The position numbers and the translations under genes are program-made. 64,000 nt of DNA. It comes from Bacteroides sp. MSB163 (GTDB taxonomy: Bacteria; Bacteroidota; Bacteroidia; Bacteroidales; Bacteroidaceae). The stretch's first letter is position 1. Each line of letters starts with the position of its first letter. Below, in pieces: positions 8,205 to 16,422 of this stretch. Below the pieces are notes generated by a model. It was not told where the DNA came from. It made no database searches and was given only the letters and a program-made list of their open reading frames with translations. The stretch spans positions 4,580,001 through 4,644,000 of the forward strand of contig NZ_CP143867.1 of assembly GCF_036416795.1 (NCBI RefSeq). The letters are read 5' to 3'.

Positions 8205-8603
8205 ATGGAAAAAGAGCCAGAAAAGATATTGGAAACAAAGTATAACCAAGCCGTACAGACTATCAAGACCGCCATCTTGCAAAGTCAGTATCAAGCTATA
8301 AAGTTGATAAATAAAGAACAGTTGATCAGAGCGTAACTTAAAGAATATGGGCACGTTCTATGAAGAATGGCAATTGTTAGAAAACAATTTGGTAGTTACA
8401 ACTGCCGAATTTCAATAGTAATAGGCTTTACCCATCATACTGCCATCCTGTCGCAAGTAAAAAATATGGGAGAACGGTGCTTCTATATCAAAATTTGTGC
8501 TACAGAGCTTCTGAAAGTTGATACATTGAAAAAAGTTATTATAAAATGCTCTCTCTTATTATATGATACTAAAACTGATCTCTTTGTCAAGTTGTCTCTC
8601 TAA
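8205..8603 (+). pseudogene. DUF1016/PDDEXK-nuclease-like remnant
   Basis: An ATG at 8205 opens a 43-residue frame whose end, AVQTIKTAILQSQYQAIKL followed by INKEQLIRA, resembles the N-terminus of DUF1016 (YhcG-type) nucleases, normally followed by a 'YWEIG'-like helix; here a TAA (8334) cuts it. The rest is shifted: another frame (8367-8603) gives HHTAILSQVKNMGERCFYIK, matching the later DUF1016 segment 'H..IL.KVKD...R.FYI'. Catalytic residues are gone. DUF1016 proteins accompany restriction systems in many genomes. The match is from memory of the family pattern only. Confidence 0.55.
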
Positions 8604-8629
8604 AAAATGAAAATAAACAAAAAACGAAT

Positions 8630-9520
8630 ATGAGTATGAGAAAAATAAAAGTCGGAATTATTCAGCAAGCCAATACAGCAGATCTTCGTACGAACCTGAT
8701 GAACCTGGCTAAAAGCATAGAAGCCTGTGCTGCACATGGTGCGCAATTGGTTGTATTACAGGAGCTACACAACTCCCTGTATTTCTGTCAGACTGAAAAC
8801 ACGCAACTGTTTGATCTGGCGGAAACCATTCCCGGCCCTTCCACCGGATTTTATTCCGAACTGGCCGCTGCCAATAAAATCGTATTGGTAACCTCCCTGT
8901 TTGAGAAACGTGCCCCGGGACTCTATCATAACACCGCCGTTGTTTTTGATCGTGACGGAAGCATTGCCGGAAAATATCGCAAGATGCATATCCCCGACGA
9001 TCCGGCCTATTATGAAAAGTTCTACTTCACCCCCGGAGATATAGGTTTCGAACCTATCCAAACTTCTCTCGGAAAGCTGGGTGTACTTGTTTGCTGGGAT
9101 CAGTGGTACCCTGAAGCTGCCCGCCTGATGGCATTGAAAGGTGCCGAATTATTAATCTATCCCACCGCCATCGGTTGGGAAAGCAGTGACGCCGATGATG
9201 AAAAGGCACGCCAGCTCAACGCTTGGATTATCTCCCAGCGTGCCCATGCCGTAGCTAACGGACTTCCTGTTATCTCCGTTAACCGTGTCGGTCACGAACC
9301 CGATCCGTCCATGCAGACAAATGGCATCCAATTCTGGGGAAATAGTTTTGTAGCAGGTCCGCAAGGAGAATTCCTTGCACAAGCCGGAAACGACCGTCCG
9401 GAAAATATAGTAGTGGAAATAGATATGGAACGCTCGGAAAATGTACGCCGTTGGTGGCCTTTCCTACGCGATCGCCGTATCGATGAATACGGTGGATTGA
9501 CGAAACGTTTCCTCGATTAA
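8630..9520 (+). CDS. aguB: N-carbamoylputrescine amidase (nitrilase superfamily)
   Basis: Hydrolyses N-carbamoylputrescine to putrescine, CO2 and ammonia, completing the agmatine route begun by the aguA product. 296 residues. The nitrilase triad is complete: Glu45 (VVLQELHNSLYF), Lys118 (GKYRKMHIPDDP) and Cys155 (GVLVCWDQWYPEAAR). The HIPDDPAYYEKFYFTPGD segment and the long NGIQFWGNSF region are characteristic of AguB rather than of other CN hydrolases. A second ATG at 8636 (MRKIKVG) is also possible. Its physical separation from aguA by decayed DNA means it may need its own promoter; none matching TAnnTTTG closely is visible just upstream. Confidence 0.93.
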   Translation: MSMRKIKVGIIQQANTADLRTNLMNLAKSIEACAAHGAQLVVLQELHNSLYFCQTENTQLFDLAETIPGPSTGFYSELAAANKIVLVTSLFEKRAPGLYHNTAVVFDRDGSIAGKYRKMHIPDDPAYYEKFYFTPGDIGFEPIQTSLGKLGVLVCWDQWYPEAARLMALKGAELLIYPTAIGWESSDADDEKARQLNAWIISQRAHAVANGLPVISVNRVGHEPDPSMQTNGIQFWGNSFVAGPQGEFLAQAGNDRPENIVVEIDMERSENVRRWWPFLRDRRIDEYGGLTKRFLD

Positions 9521-9575
9521 AATGCAATTCAATAAAAGTGCGATAAAGCGCAGCAAAACGAAGTTTGATAAAGTG

Positions 9576-9965
9576 TTAACGGAATGTGATTCTCCTGTTC
9601 ATTATAAAATTCACGCCTCCGTAGATAAATAGTCCTAGGAACTGAGCCAGGTATTCATCACAATTCAGTACCTCGACCAACACTACCAAGAATAGGAATT
9701 GCGCCAGATACGCCATTCCGAAAGCGATAGAAAAGAGCAACACCTGCCTCCAGGTGCTGCTCTTCTTTTCTTTATCATCCAAAGGGAATATCCAGTGCTT
9801 GCACCAGATAAAATTATGAGTCTGTGCAATGACGTAAGCAGTTATGTTAGAGAGCATATAGTCAATGTCCAGTTCATCCATCATCAGCCAGATGACTGCT
9901 GCTATAATCAGGGCATTCAGCGTACCGATTATTGCAAAACGGAAGATGCGTCTCGACTCTCTCAC
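9576..9965 (-). CDS. GtrA-family membrane protein
   Basis: 129 residues with four membrane segments (about 10-28, 38-52, 72-95 and 100-118). It matches the GtrA/DPMS family: an N-terminal RFAIIGTLNALI and the mid-protein NFIWCKHWIF (the 'NF...R.WVF' pattern), with GGVNFIMNRRITFR at the end. GtrA proteins are thought to help move undecaprenyl-linked sugars across the inner membrane or to partner with glycosyltransferases. It follows aspS by 17 bp on the same strand, so it is probably co-transcribed with it; no glycosyltransferase is nearby. Confidence 0.88.
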   Translation of the reverse strand: MRESRRIFRFAIIGTLNALIIAAVIWLMMDELDIDYMLSNITAYVIAQTHNFIWCKHWIFPLDDKEKKSSTWRQVLLFSIAFGMAYLAQFLFLVVLVEVLNCDEYLAQFLGLFIYGGVNFIMNRRITFR

Positions 9966-9982
9966 AACAAACTAACCTACTC

Positions 9983-11740
9983 TTATTCTTTAATATCTAC
10001 AATCAGATTCAGTTCGTCCAACTGAGACGGATCAAGTGCCGCGGGAGCATCCAGCATCACGTCACGTCCACTGTTATTCTTCGGGAATGCGATGCAGTCA
10101 CGGATACTATCCAATCCGGCAAAGAGAGATACCCAACGATCAAGACCATATGCCAGACCGCCATGAGGAGGTGCACCGTATTTGAATGCATTCATCAAGA
10201 ATCCGAATTGCTCTTCTGCTTTTTCAGGAGTGAATCCCAAGATTTCGAACATCTTTGCCTGCAACTTCGGATCGTGGATACGGATTGAACCGCCACCAAC
10301 TTCCACACCATTGATTACCATATCATAAGCATCTGCACGTACAGCTGCCGGATCAGTGTCCAATAAAGCAATGTCTTCATCCTTAGGATGGGTGAACGGA
10401 TGGTGCATAGCCATCAAGCGGTTTTCTTGTTCGCTCCATTCAAACATCGGGAAGTCTACCACCCACAGGCATGCAAATGTATTCTTATCACGCAGTCCCA
10501 ACTGGCTACCCATTTCCAGACGAAGCTCGCAAAGTTGCTTGCGTGTCTTCATGGTGTCGTCGCCGCTCAAAATCAGAATCAAGTCACCCGGTTTGGCACC
10601 GAAAGCTTCTTTCACCTGTTGCAGTACTTCCTGCGTATAGAATTTGTCAACGCTTGATTTTACATTTCCATCTTCCTCTACACGGGCATAAACCATACCT
10701 TTTGCACCGATCTGCGGTCTCTTCACGAATTCCGTCAGTGCATCCAGTTGTTTGCGGGTGTATTGTGCGGCACCTTCGGCACAGATACCACCGATGTATT
10801 CAGCGTTATCAAATACAGAGAAGCCATGACCTTTCAGTATGTCCATCAGCTCCACAAACTTCATACCGAAGCGCAAGTCGGGTTTGTCGCTACCATAATA
10901 TTTCATGGCATCCGCCCATGCCATACGCTGGAACTGACCTTCCAATTCCACACCGCGGATTTCTTTGAACAGATATTTCGTCATACCTTCAAACAGGTTG
11001 ATGATGTCGTTCTGTTCCACGAAAGACATTTCACAGTCTATCTGAGTAAATTCCGGCTGACGGTCGGCACGAAGATCCTCGTCACGGAAACACTTGGCAA
11101 TCTGGAAGTAACGGTCGAAACCGGATACCATCAGCAATTGTTTCAAGGTCTGTGGGCTTTGCGGCAAAGCGTAGAACTGTCCCGGATTCATGCGTGAGGG
11201 TACCACAAAGTCGCGTGCACCTTCCGGAGTAGAGCCTACCAGTACAGGAGTTTCCACTTCGATGAAGCCTTGGCTGTCCAGGTAGCGGCGTACCTCAATG
11301 GTCATTCTATGGCGGAGTTCCAGATTTCTACGTACCGACGGACGACGCAAATCCAGATAACGGTATTTCATGCGGATATCGTCGCCACCATCCGTATTAT
11401 CTTCGATGGTGAACGGAGGTGTCAGGGCTGCATTCAGCACATTCAGTTCCGATACGATGATTTCAATATCTCCGGTCGGGATATTGGCATTCTTGCTGAA
11501 GCGTTCGTTCACCGTTCCTGTAATCTGAATGACGAATTCGCGTCCCAGGCGGTTGGCGTTCTCGCAAAGTGCGGCGTCCACCTCTTCGTTGAAAACTAAC
11601 TGGGTGATACCGTAACGGTCGCGGAGGTCAATAAATGTCATGCCTCCCATTTTGCGGCTGCGCTGCACCCAACCTGCCAGCGTTACTTGCTTATTGACAT
11701 CGGAGATACGAAGTTCTCCGCAGGTGTGTGATCTAAACAT
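9983..11740 (-). CDS. aspS: aspartyl-tRNA synthetase
   Basis: Charges tRNA-Asp with aspartate. 585 residues, full length for the bacterial type. The N-terminal OB fold (GWVQRSRKMGGMTFIDLRDR) binds the anticodon. Class II motif 2 is FRDEDLRADRQPEFTQID and motif 3 is GLAYGLDRWVSLFAGLDSI. The bacterial GAD insertion lies between them, about residues 290-420. The acidic/flexible end is LDELNLIVDIKE. A -7 element (TATTTTTG, minus strand, 11819-11826) lies about 80 bases upstream. The GtrA gene follows. Confidence 0.97.
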   Translation of the reverse strand: MFRSHTCGELRISDVNKQVTLAGWVQRSRKMGGMTFIDLRDRYGITQLVFNEEVDAALCENANRLGREFVIQITGTVNERFSKNANIPTGDIEIIVSELNVLNAALTPPFTIEDNTDGGDDIRMKYRYLDLRRPSVRRNLELRHRMTIEVRRYLDSQGFIEVETPVLVGSTPEGARDFVVPSRMNPGQFYALPQSPQTLKQLLMVSGFDRYFQIAKCFRDEDLRADRQPEFTQIDCEMSFVEQNDIINLFEGMTKYLFKEIRGVELEGQFQRMAWADAMKYYGSDKPDLRFGMKFVELMDILKGHGFSVFDNAEYIGGICAEGAAQYTRKQLDALTEFVKRPQIGAKGMVYARVEEDGNVKSSVDKFYTQEVLQQVKEAFGAKPGDLILILSGDDTMKTRKQLCELRLEMGSQLGLRDKNTFACLWVVDFPMFEWSEQENRLMAMHHPFTHPKDEDIALLDTDPAAVRADAYDMVINGVEVGGGSIRIHDPKLQAKMFEILGFTPEKAEEQFGFLMNAFKYGAPPHGGLAYGLDRWVSLFAGLDSIRDCIAFPKNNSGRDVMLDAPAALDPSQLDELNLIVDIKE

Positions 11741-11818
11741 CTTTATTTACGTTTTACGATTTACATTCTACTATACTCGGCTGCATTGCCAGAATGCATG
11801 CACGCTATAAATAGCCTA

Positions 11819-11826
11819 CAAAAATA
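11819..11826 (-). promoter_or_regulatory. -7 element for aspS
   Basis: TATTTTTG on the minus strand, fitting TAnnTTTG, 79 bases upstream of the aspS start. Confidence 0.5.
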
Positions 11827-11847
11827 CAGATTTATTTTATAAAAAAC

Positions 11848-12879
11848 TCAGATTTTCGTTAACTTCTTAATCTGCTCTTTACTCTTATCCAATATCATCT
11901 TATTCTTATGCACAATCTCCTCATTGATCTGCTTCAGACCATTTATATAATCCTGGGCCCGTTGCAATACATTCGAAGAGTCTTTTTCGGCATACCGGGG
12001 GATGATTACCTGCAATCCTTCTTTGATTACCTTCACATCGATGTTTTCCCCCATCATCATTGGGTCTCCGTCAAAGTGCACTACCCCCGGTTTGGTACGG
12101 TGGATGCGCAGCGTCTGGCAACGGAAAGTTTTGATGCGGCTATTTTGGTCTATAGTCTTATTAAACAGTTGGAAAGAAAGGGAGGGCACATCCAGCACCG
12201 TGAAAGGCTCAAGGATGGTCACGTCCAGTAATCCGTCCGTCAGCATGGCCTGTGGAGCTATGTACGCATTGTTTCCGTATTGCGAAGCGTTGCCGCAGGC
12301 TATCAGGAAAGCTTTATACTTTAAGGTACCGTCTTCCGTTTCCAGTTCGTAAGTTTCAGGTTGATACTTCAAGCTCTCCAGCAGAGTCTTTTCTAAATAA
12401 GTAAGAGGCCCTCTCCTGCCTGCCTTTGCAAACTTCAGGCTGACAAAAGCATCAAAACCCACACCGCAGGTACAGAAGAAAGGCACCTCATTGATTTTTC
12501 CGTAATCAATGACGTCTATAATTCCTTCGTTGATGATTTCTATCGCCTTTTTGGGCTCCATTGAAATTTGCAGGTGGCGTGCGAGTCCGTTTCCCGAACC
12601 ACACGGAATGATGCCCAATGCAGTTTTTGTATGCACCAGCGAACGGGCTATTTCGTTGATCGTACCGTCACCGCCAATAGCCACTACAGCATGCACATTC
12701 TCCTTTGCTTTTTGTGCAGCAATTTCAACAGCATGTCCGGCATATTCGGTATAGATTACCTCCTGGGCATACTTTGCCTTATCCAGCTTTTCATCGAGCA
12801 GATGGAGGATTTGCTCTTTGCTCTGCGTGCCGGATTTCGGATTTATAATGAATGATATTTTCTTTTTTTCTTCGTCCAT
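11848..12879 (-). CDS. DagK/YegS-family lipid kinase
   Basis: 343 residues. The nucleotide-binding motif GGDGTINE occurs at 69-76 in the N-terminal domain, preceded by FIINPKSGTQ (10-19), which together identify the diacylglycerol/sphingosine kinase family (LCB5/YegS). The later FDAFVSLKFA and HFDGDPM motifs belong to the C-terminal beta-sandwich. Substrates in the family include diacylglycerol and sphingoid bases. The gene is divergent from serine palmitoyltransferase with about 210 bp between them, which makes a sphingoid-base kinase a fair guess. A -7 element TACTTTTG lies on its strand at 12915-12922. The lysine-rich C-terminus is predicted helical. Confidence 0.88.
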   Translation of the reverse strand: MDEEKKKISFIINPKSGTQSKEQILHLLDEKLDKAKYAQEVIYTEYAGHAVEIAAQKAKENVHAVVAIGGDGTINEIARSLVHTKTALGIIPCGSGNGLARHLQISMEPKKAIEIINEGIIDVIDYGKINEVPFFCTCGVGFDAFVSLKFAKAGRRGPLTYLEKTLLESLKYQPETYELETEDGTLKYKAFLIACGNASQYGNNAYIAPQAMLTDGLLDVTILEPFTVLDVPSLSFQLFNKTIDQNSRIKTFRCQTLRIHRTKPGVVHFDGDPMMMGENIDVKVIKEGLQVIIPRYAEKDSSNVLQRAQDYINGLKQINEEIVHKNKMILDKSKEQIKKLTKI

Positions 12880-12914
12880 GCAAGGGTTGTTTCACTATGC
12901 AATTTTATAAATGG

Positions 12915-12922
12915 CAAAAGTA
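12915..12922 (-). promoter_or_regulatory. -7 element for the lipid kinase gene
   Basis: TACTTTTG on the minus strand, 36 bases before the start at 12879. Confidence 0.6.
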
Positions 12923-13017
12923 ATACAAATACTTGAATTTTTAACCATAGAGTGGGCTTTAATCCATGGGCAAATATATTTTTTAGTAAAAAAAGAACAG
13001 ATAAGCACATATTTTGC

Positions 13018-13025
13018 TATCTTTG
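13018..13025 (+). promoter_or_regulatory. -7 element for serine palmitoyltransferase
   Basis: TATCTTTG, perfect to TAnnTTTG, 65 bases before the ATG at 13090. Confidence 0.65.
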
Positions 13026-13089
13026 CCCCCTGTTTTCAAAAGGCTTGTAATTAAGAGTTAAATATTTCATATTATATAATAAACATTTC

Positions 13090-14277
13090 ATGGGATTACT
13101 ACAAGACAAATTGGCGAAATACGACCTGCCACAGCAATATATGGCAATGGGCGTATACCCCTATTTCCGCACAATTGACAGCCATCAGGATACTGAGGTG
13201 TTGATGGATGGTAAAAAAGTCCTGATGTTCGGTTCGAATGCTTATACAGGACTGACTTACGATAAAAGAATAATAGAAGCCGCAAAAGCTGCCACAGATA
13301 AATACGGTACAGGTTGTGCAGGTTCCCGTTTATTAAATGGAACTCTTGATATACATGTAGAGTTGGAAAAAGAACTGGCTGAGTTTGTCGGAAAGGACGA
13401 TGCACTCTGTTTTTCCACCGGATTTACTGTAAATGAAGGTGTCATTCCGCAATTGACGGGACGTAACGATTACATTATCTGTGACGATCGCGTGCACGCT
13501 TCCATCGTAGATGGTCGCCGCCTCTCCTTCTCAACTCAATTGAAGTACAAACATAATGATATGGCCGATCTGGAAAAAGAACTCCAGAAATGCGAGCCGG
13601 ATGCTATCAAACTGATTGTGGTGGATAGTGTTTTCTCTATGGAAGGCGACCTTGCCAACCTCCCCGAAATTGTACATTTGAAGAAAAAATACAATGCCAG
13701 CATCATGGTGGACGAAGCACACGGATTGGGTGTATTCGGAAAACAGGGACGCGGTGTTTGCGATCATTTCGGTGTGACGGATGATATCGACCTGATTATG
13801 GGTACGTTCAGCAAGTCACTGGCTTCTATCGGTGGTTTCGTTGCCGGAGATGCTTCGGTAATCAACTGGTTGCGTCACAATGCCCGTTCTTATATATTCC
13901 AGGCAAGTAACACGCCTGCTGCTACGGCGGCTGCCCGTGAAGCTCTTCACATCATTATGAATGAACCGGAACGTCAGCAACGTTTGTGGGACATCACCAA
14001 CTATGCATTGAAGAAATTCCGTGATGCCGGTTTCGAAATCGGTGAAACTGAATCTCCTATCATTCCATTGTATGTGCGTGATGCGGAAAAGACATTTATC
14101 GTAACTAAGATGGCGTTTGATGAAGGCATCTTCATTAATCCGGTTATTCCGCCTGCTTGTGCACCGCAAGATACGCTGGTACGCGTAGCATTGATGGCTA
14201 CTCACACCAAAGAGCAGGTAGACTATGCTGTTGAGAAGTTGACGAAATGTTTCCGTGAACTCGGAGTGATTGAATAA
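13090..14277 (+). CDS. spt: serine palmitoyltransferase (alpha-oxoamine synthase)
   Basis: Condenses L-serine with a fatty acyl-CoA or acyl-ACP to 3-ketosphinganine, the first step of sphingolipid synthesis in Bacteroides. 395 residues, a PLP fold type I enzyme. The catalytic lysine is Lys242 in GTFSKSLASIGGF; DEAHGLGVFG carries the cofactor aspartate and histidine. The N-terminus (MGLLQDKLAKYDLPQQYMAM) and the YTGLTYD segment match Bacteroides SPT rather than glycine C-acetyltransferase or AONS, although the three are close and the sequence alone is not proof. A strong terminator follows. The divergent lipid kinase may act on the same pathway. Confidence 0.88.
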   Translation: MGLLQDKLAKYDLPQQYMAMGVYPYFRTIDSHQDTEVLMDGKKVLMFGSNAYTGLTYDKRIIEAAKAATDKYGTGCAGSRLLNGTLDIHVELEKELAEFVGKDDALCFSTGFTVNEGVIPQLTGRNDYIICDDRVHASIVDGRRLSFSTQLKYKHNDMADLEKELQKCEPDAIKLIVVDSVFSMEGDLANLPEIVHLKKKYNASIMVDEAHGLGVFGKQGRGVCDHFGVTDDIDLIMGTFSKSLASIGGFVAGDASVINWLRHNARSYIFQASNTPAATAAAREALHIIMNEPERQQRLWDITNYALKKFRDAGFEIGETESPIIPLYVRDAEKTFIVTKMAFDEGIFINPVIPPACAPQDTLVRVALMATHTKEQVDYAVEKLTKCFRELGVIE

Positions 14278-14308
14278 GGATTTTCCTGAAATCAGATAAA
14301 ATGAAAAG

Positions 14309-14340
14309 AGACTGTCTTTATGAAGGCGGTCTTTTTTTTG
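14309..14340 (+). terminator. intrinsic terminator after spt
   Basis: A 10-bp stem (14309-14318 with 14323-14332, three G-T pairs) and a TATG loop, followed by eight T. Confidence 0.85.
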
Positions 14341-14342
14341 TG

Positions 14343-14350
14343 TATCTTTG
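14343..14350 (+). promoter_or_regulatory. -7 element for the acyltransferase gene
   Basis: TATCTTTG, immediately after the spt terminator and 35 bases before the ATG at 14386. Confidence 0.6.
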
Positions 14351-14385
14351 CCATCTGAAAATATTAACTTAATACTAAGAAATAA

Positions 14386-15537
14386 ATGTCTAATACCCCC
14401 TCAGCAGCATTTTCAGATACCAAGGCGCATTACGATCTTCTGGACGGACTTCGTGGTGTAGCGGCTCTTATGGTAATATGGTATCATATATTCGAAGGCT
14501 ATGCTTTTGCAAGCGATACTATGATTACAACGTTCAATCATGGATATTTGGCCGTGGATTTTTTCTTTATCCTTTCAGGTTTCGTTATCGGCTATGCCTA
14601 TGACGACCGTTGGGGTAAGAGTCTCACAATGAAAGATTTCTTTAAGCGTCGTTTGATACGTCTTCATCCTATGGTGATAATGGGGGCTGTTCTGGGTGCT
14701 ATTACATTCTGTATTCAGGGTTCCGTGCAATGGGATGGAACACATATCGGCATCTCCATGATAATGCTGTCTCTGATCTGCACGATATTCTTTATTCCCG
14801 CAATGCCGGGCGTAGGTTATGAAGTTCGTGGCAACGGTGAGATGTTTCCGTTGAACGGGCCTTGCTGGTCGTTGTTCTTCGAGTATATAGGTAATGTTCT
14901 TTATGCCTTGTTAATCCGTCGCTTATCCAATAAGGCACTGACTGCGCTCGTTGTATTGTTGGGAGTGGCATTGGTGCTATTCGCAGTTTTCGATGTTTCC
15001 GGTTATGGAAATATAGGTGTAGGCTGGACGTTGGACGGTGTAAACTTTGGCGGCGGGCTGTTGAGGATGCTGTTCCCGTTTTCCGCGGGTATGCTTATGT
15101 CGCGTAACTTCAGGCCTATGAAAGTGAAAGGCGCGTTCTGGATATGCGCCATCGCATTGGTCGCTCTGTTCTCGGTGCCCTATCTGGAAGGTGCGGAGCC
15201 GATCTGCGCGAATGGTGTTTATGAAGCGTTTTGTATTATCGTGGCTTTCCCCGCCCTTGTATGGATAGGAGCGTCAGGAACTACGACGGATAAAAAGTCA
15301 ACTCAGATATGTAAGTTCCTGGGAGATATTTCTTATCCGGTTTATGTGATACATTATCCGTTCATGTATCTGTTCTATGCATGGCTGATTAAAAATCAAC
15401 TCTTTACTTTGGGAGAGACCTGGCAGGTTGCTTTATGCGTTTATGCCTTGAATGTAGTGTTGGCTTACCTGTGCTTGAAGCTGTATGATGAGCCTATACG
15501 AAAATATTTGGCAAAACGGTTTTTAAAGAAGAAGTGA
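14386..15537 (+). CDS. acyltransferase-3 (OafA-like) membrane protein
   Basis: 383 residues with about ten membrane segments. The N-terminus has the family motif LDGLRGVAALMVIWYHIFEG, with the conserved histidine, then FFFILSGFVIGYAYDDRW and KDFFKRRLIRLHPM. These proteins transfer acetyl or other acyl groups to sugars on lipids, O-antigens or peptidoglycan. The substrate here is not visible. It stands alone, with its own promoter and no glycan genes adjacent. Its position beside spt may be chance. Confidence 0.9.
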   Translation: MSNTPSAAFSDTKAHYDLLDGLRGVAALMVIWYHIFEGYAFASDTMITTFNHGYLAVDFFFILSGFVIGYAYDDRWGKSLTMKDFFKRRLIRLHPMVIMGAVLGAITFCIQGSVQWDGTHIGISMIMLSLICTIFFIPAMPGVGYEVRGNGEMFPLNGPCWSLFFEYIGNVLYALLIRRLSNKALTALVVLLGVALVLFAVFDVSGYGNIGVGWTLDGVNFGGGLLRMLFPFSAGMLMSRNFRPMKVKGAFWICAIALVALFSVPYLEGAEPICANGVYEAFCIIVAFPALVWIGASGTTTDKKSTQICKFLGDISYPVYVIHYPFMYLFYAWLIKNQLFTLGETWQVALCVYALNVVLAYLCLKLYDEPIRKYLAKRFLKKK

Positions 15538-15653
15538 TATTCTGATAGCATCAGCACTGTGGTTCTGCTAATAAGAATAGATCGACGGTGTGTCTTTTGT
15601 TACGGATTTACAGTTTTTCTTATCATCTTGCTTTGATATTGAAAGTTTTTTAG

Positions 15654-15661
15654 TATGTTTG
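15654..15661 (+). promoter_or_regulatory. promoter of the Mpv17-like gene
   Basis: TATGTTTG (-7) with TTTG at 15632-15635 (-33) and an 18-bp spacer, 31 bases before the ATG at 15693. Confidence 0.6.
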
Positions 15662-15692
15662 CCGCATTATTAATGAAAAACACGTCTTTTCA

Positions 15693-16379
15693 ATGAAAAA
15701 GCAAGATTTCCTGTTTATTATTCTGGTGGTGGTAGTCTTTCTACCCTTCTTTTTGAGTGACGCGGTTTATGACTGGTATAAGTCGTTCAATGCCGCGCAC
15801 GGCATGGTGATGAGCTTTCTGAAGTTTGCCATTCTGTCTTCGTTGGGCGAAGTGCTGGGATTACGAATCAGTGCGGGAGTGTACAACCGGAAGGGTTTCG
15901 GTATTATTCCGCGCATGGTGGTGTGGGGCATACTAGGTATGGGTATCAATGCCGCTATGATTATCTTTTCAAAAGGTGTGCCGCAGTTCATGGAGTATAT
16001 GGGAATGGCAAATGCCGCCGCAACGTTTACAAGTGAAACGATGTCTTTCGATAAGGTGCTGGTGGCGCTGGCCATATCGGTAACGATGAACACAATCTTT
16101 GCTCCGGTATTCATGACTTTCCATAAAATAACAGATACGCATATCCTGATGTGCGGCGGTTCTATTAAGAGTCTTGTCACTCCTATCCCGATGACAAAAA
16201 TCATCACCGGACTGAACTGGAACGTTCAATGGAACTTTGTCTTTAAGAAGACAATCCCGTTCTTCTGGTATCCTGCACACACCATTACTTTCATGCTTCC
16301 GCCGGATATGCGTGTATTGTTCGCGGCATTGCTGGGCATTGTGTTGGGAGTATTGCTGGCAGTGGCGGCACGGAAATAG
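15693..16379 (+). CDS. membrane protein with Mpv17/PMP22-like C-terminus
   Basis: 228 residues with several hydrophobic segments. The first 25 residues form an uncleaved membrane helix. The C-terminal part, VQWNFVFKKTIPFFWYPAHT followed by ITFMLPPDMRVLFAALLGIV, resembles the Mpv17/PMP22 signature 'W...NF..VP...R'. That family is eukaryotic in origin of name, with bacterial members of unknown role. The match is by eye and moderate. It has its own promoter and precedes pabB by 43 bp. Confidence 0.7.
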   Translation: MKKQDFLFIILVVVVFLPFFLSDAVYDWYKSFNAAHGMVMSFLKFAILSSLGEVLGLRISAGVYNRKGFGIIPRMVVWGILGMGINAAMIIFSKGVPQFMEYMGMANAAATFTSETMSFDKVLVALAISVTMNTIFAPVFMTFHKITDTHILMCGGSIKSLVTPIPMTKIITGLNWNVQWNFVFKKTIPFFWYPAHTITFMLPPDMRVLFAALLGIVLGVLLAVAARK

Positions 16380-16389
16380 TTTTTTTTAT

Positions 16390-16397
16390 TACCTTTG
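16390..16397 (+). promoter_or_regulatory. -7 element for pabBC
   Basis: TACCTTTG, 25 bases before the pabB start at 16423. It makes the long upstream frame through the preceding gene unlikely. Confidence 0.6.
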
Positions 16398-16422
16398 CTT
16401 CTTGCAAAACGAAAATAGATGT

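Noticed and set aside
10471..11197. Two overlapping plus-strand frames (165 and 149 codons) opposite aspS
   Set aside because: They are antisense shadows of a highly conserved synthetase gene and their products resemble nothing.
16237..16422. Upstream extension of pabB by 62 residues
   Set aside because: It overlaps the Mpv17-like gene in another frame, is rich in Cys, Arg and Trp, and contains the TACCTTTG promoter element; the family start fits 16423.
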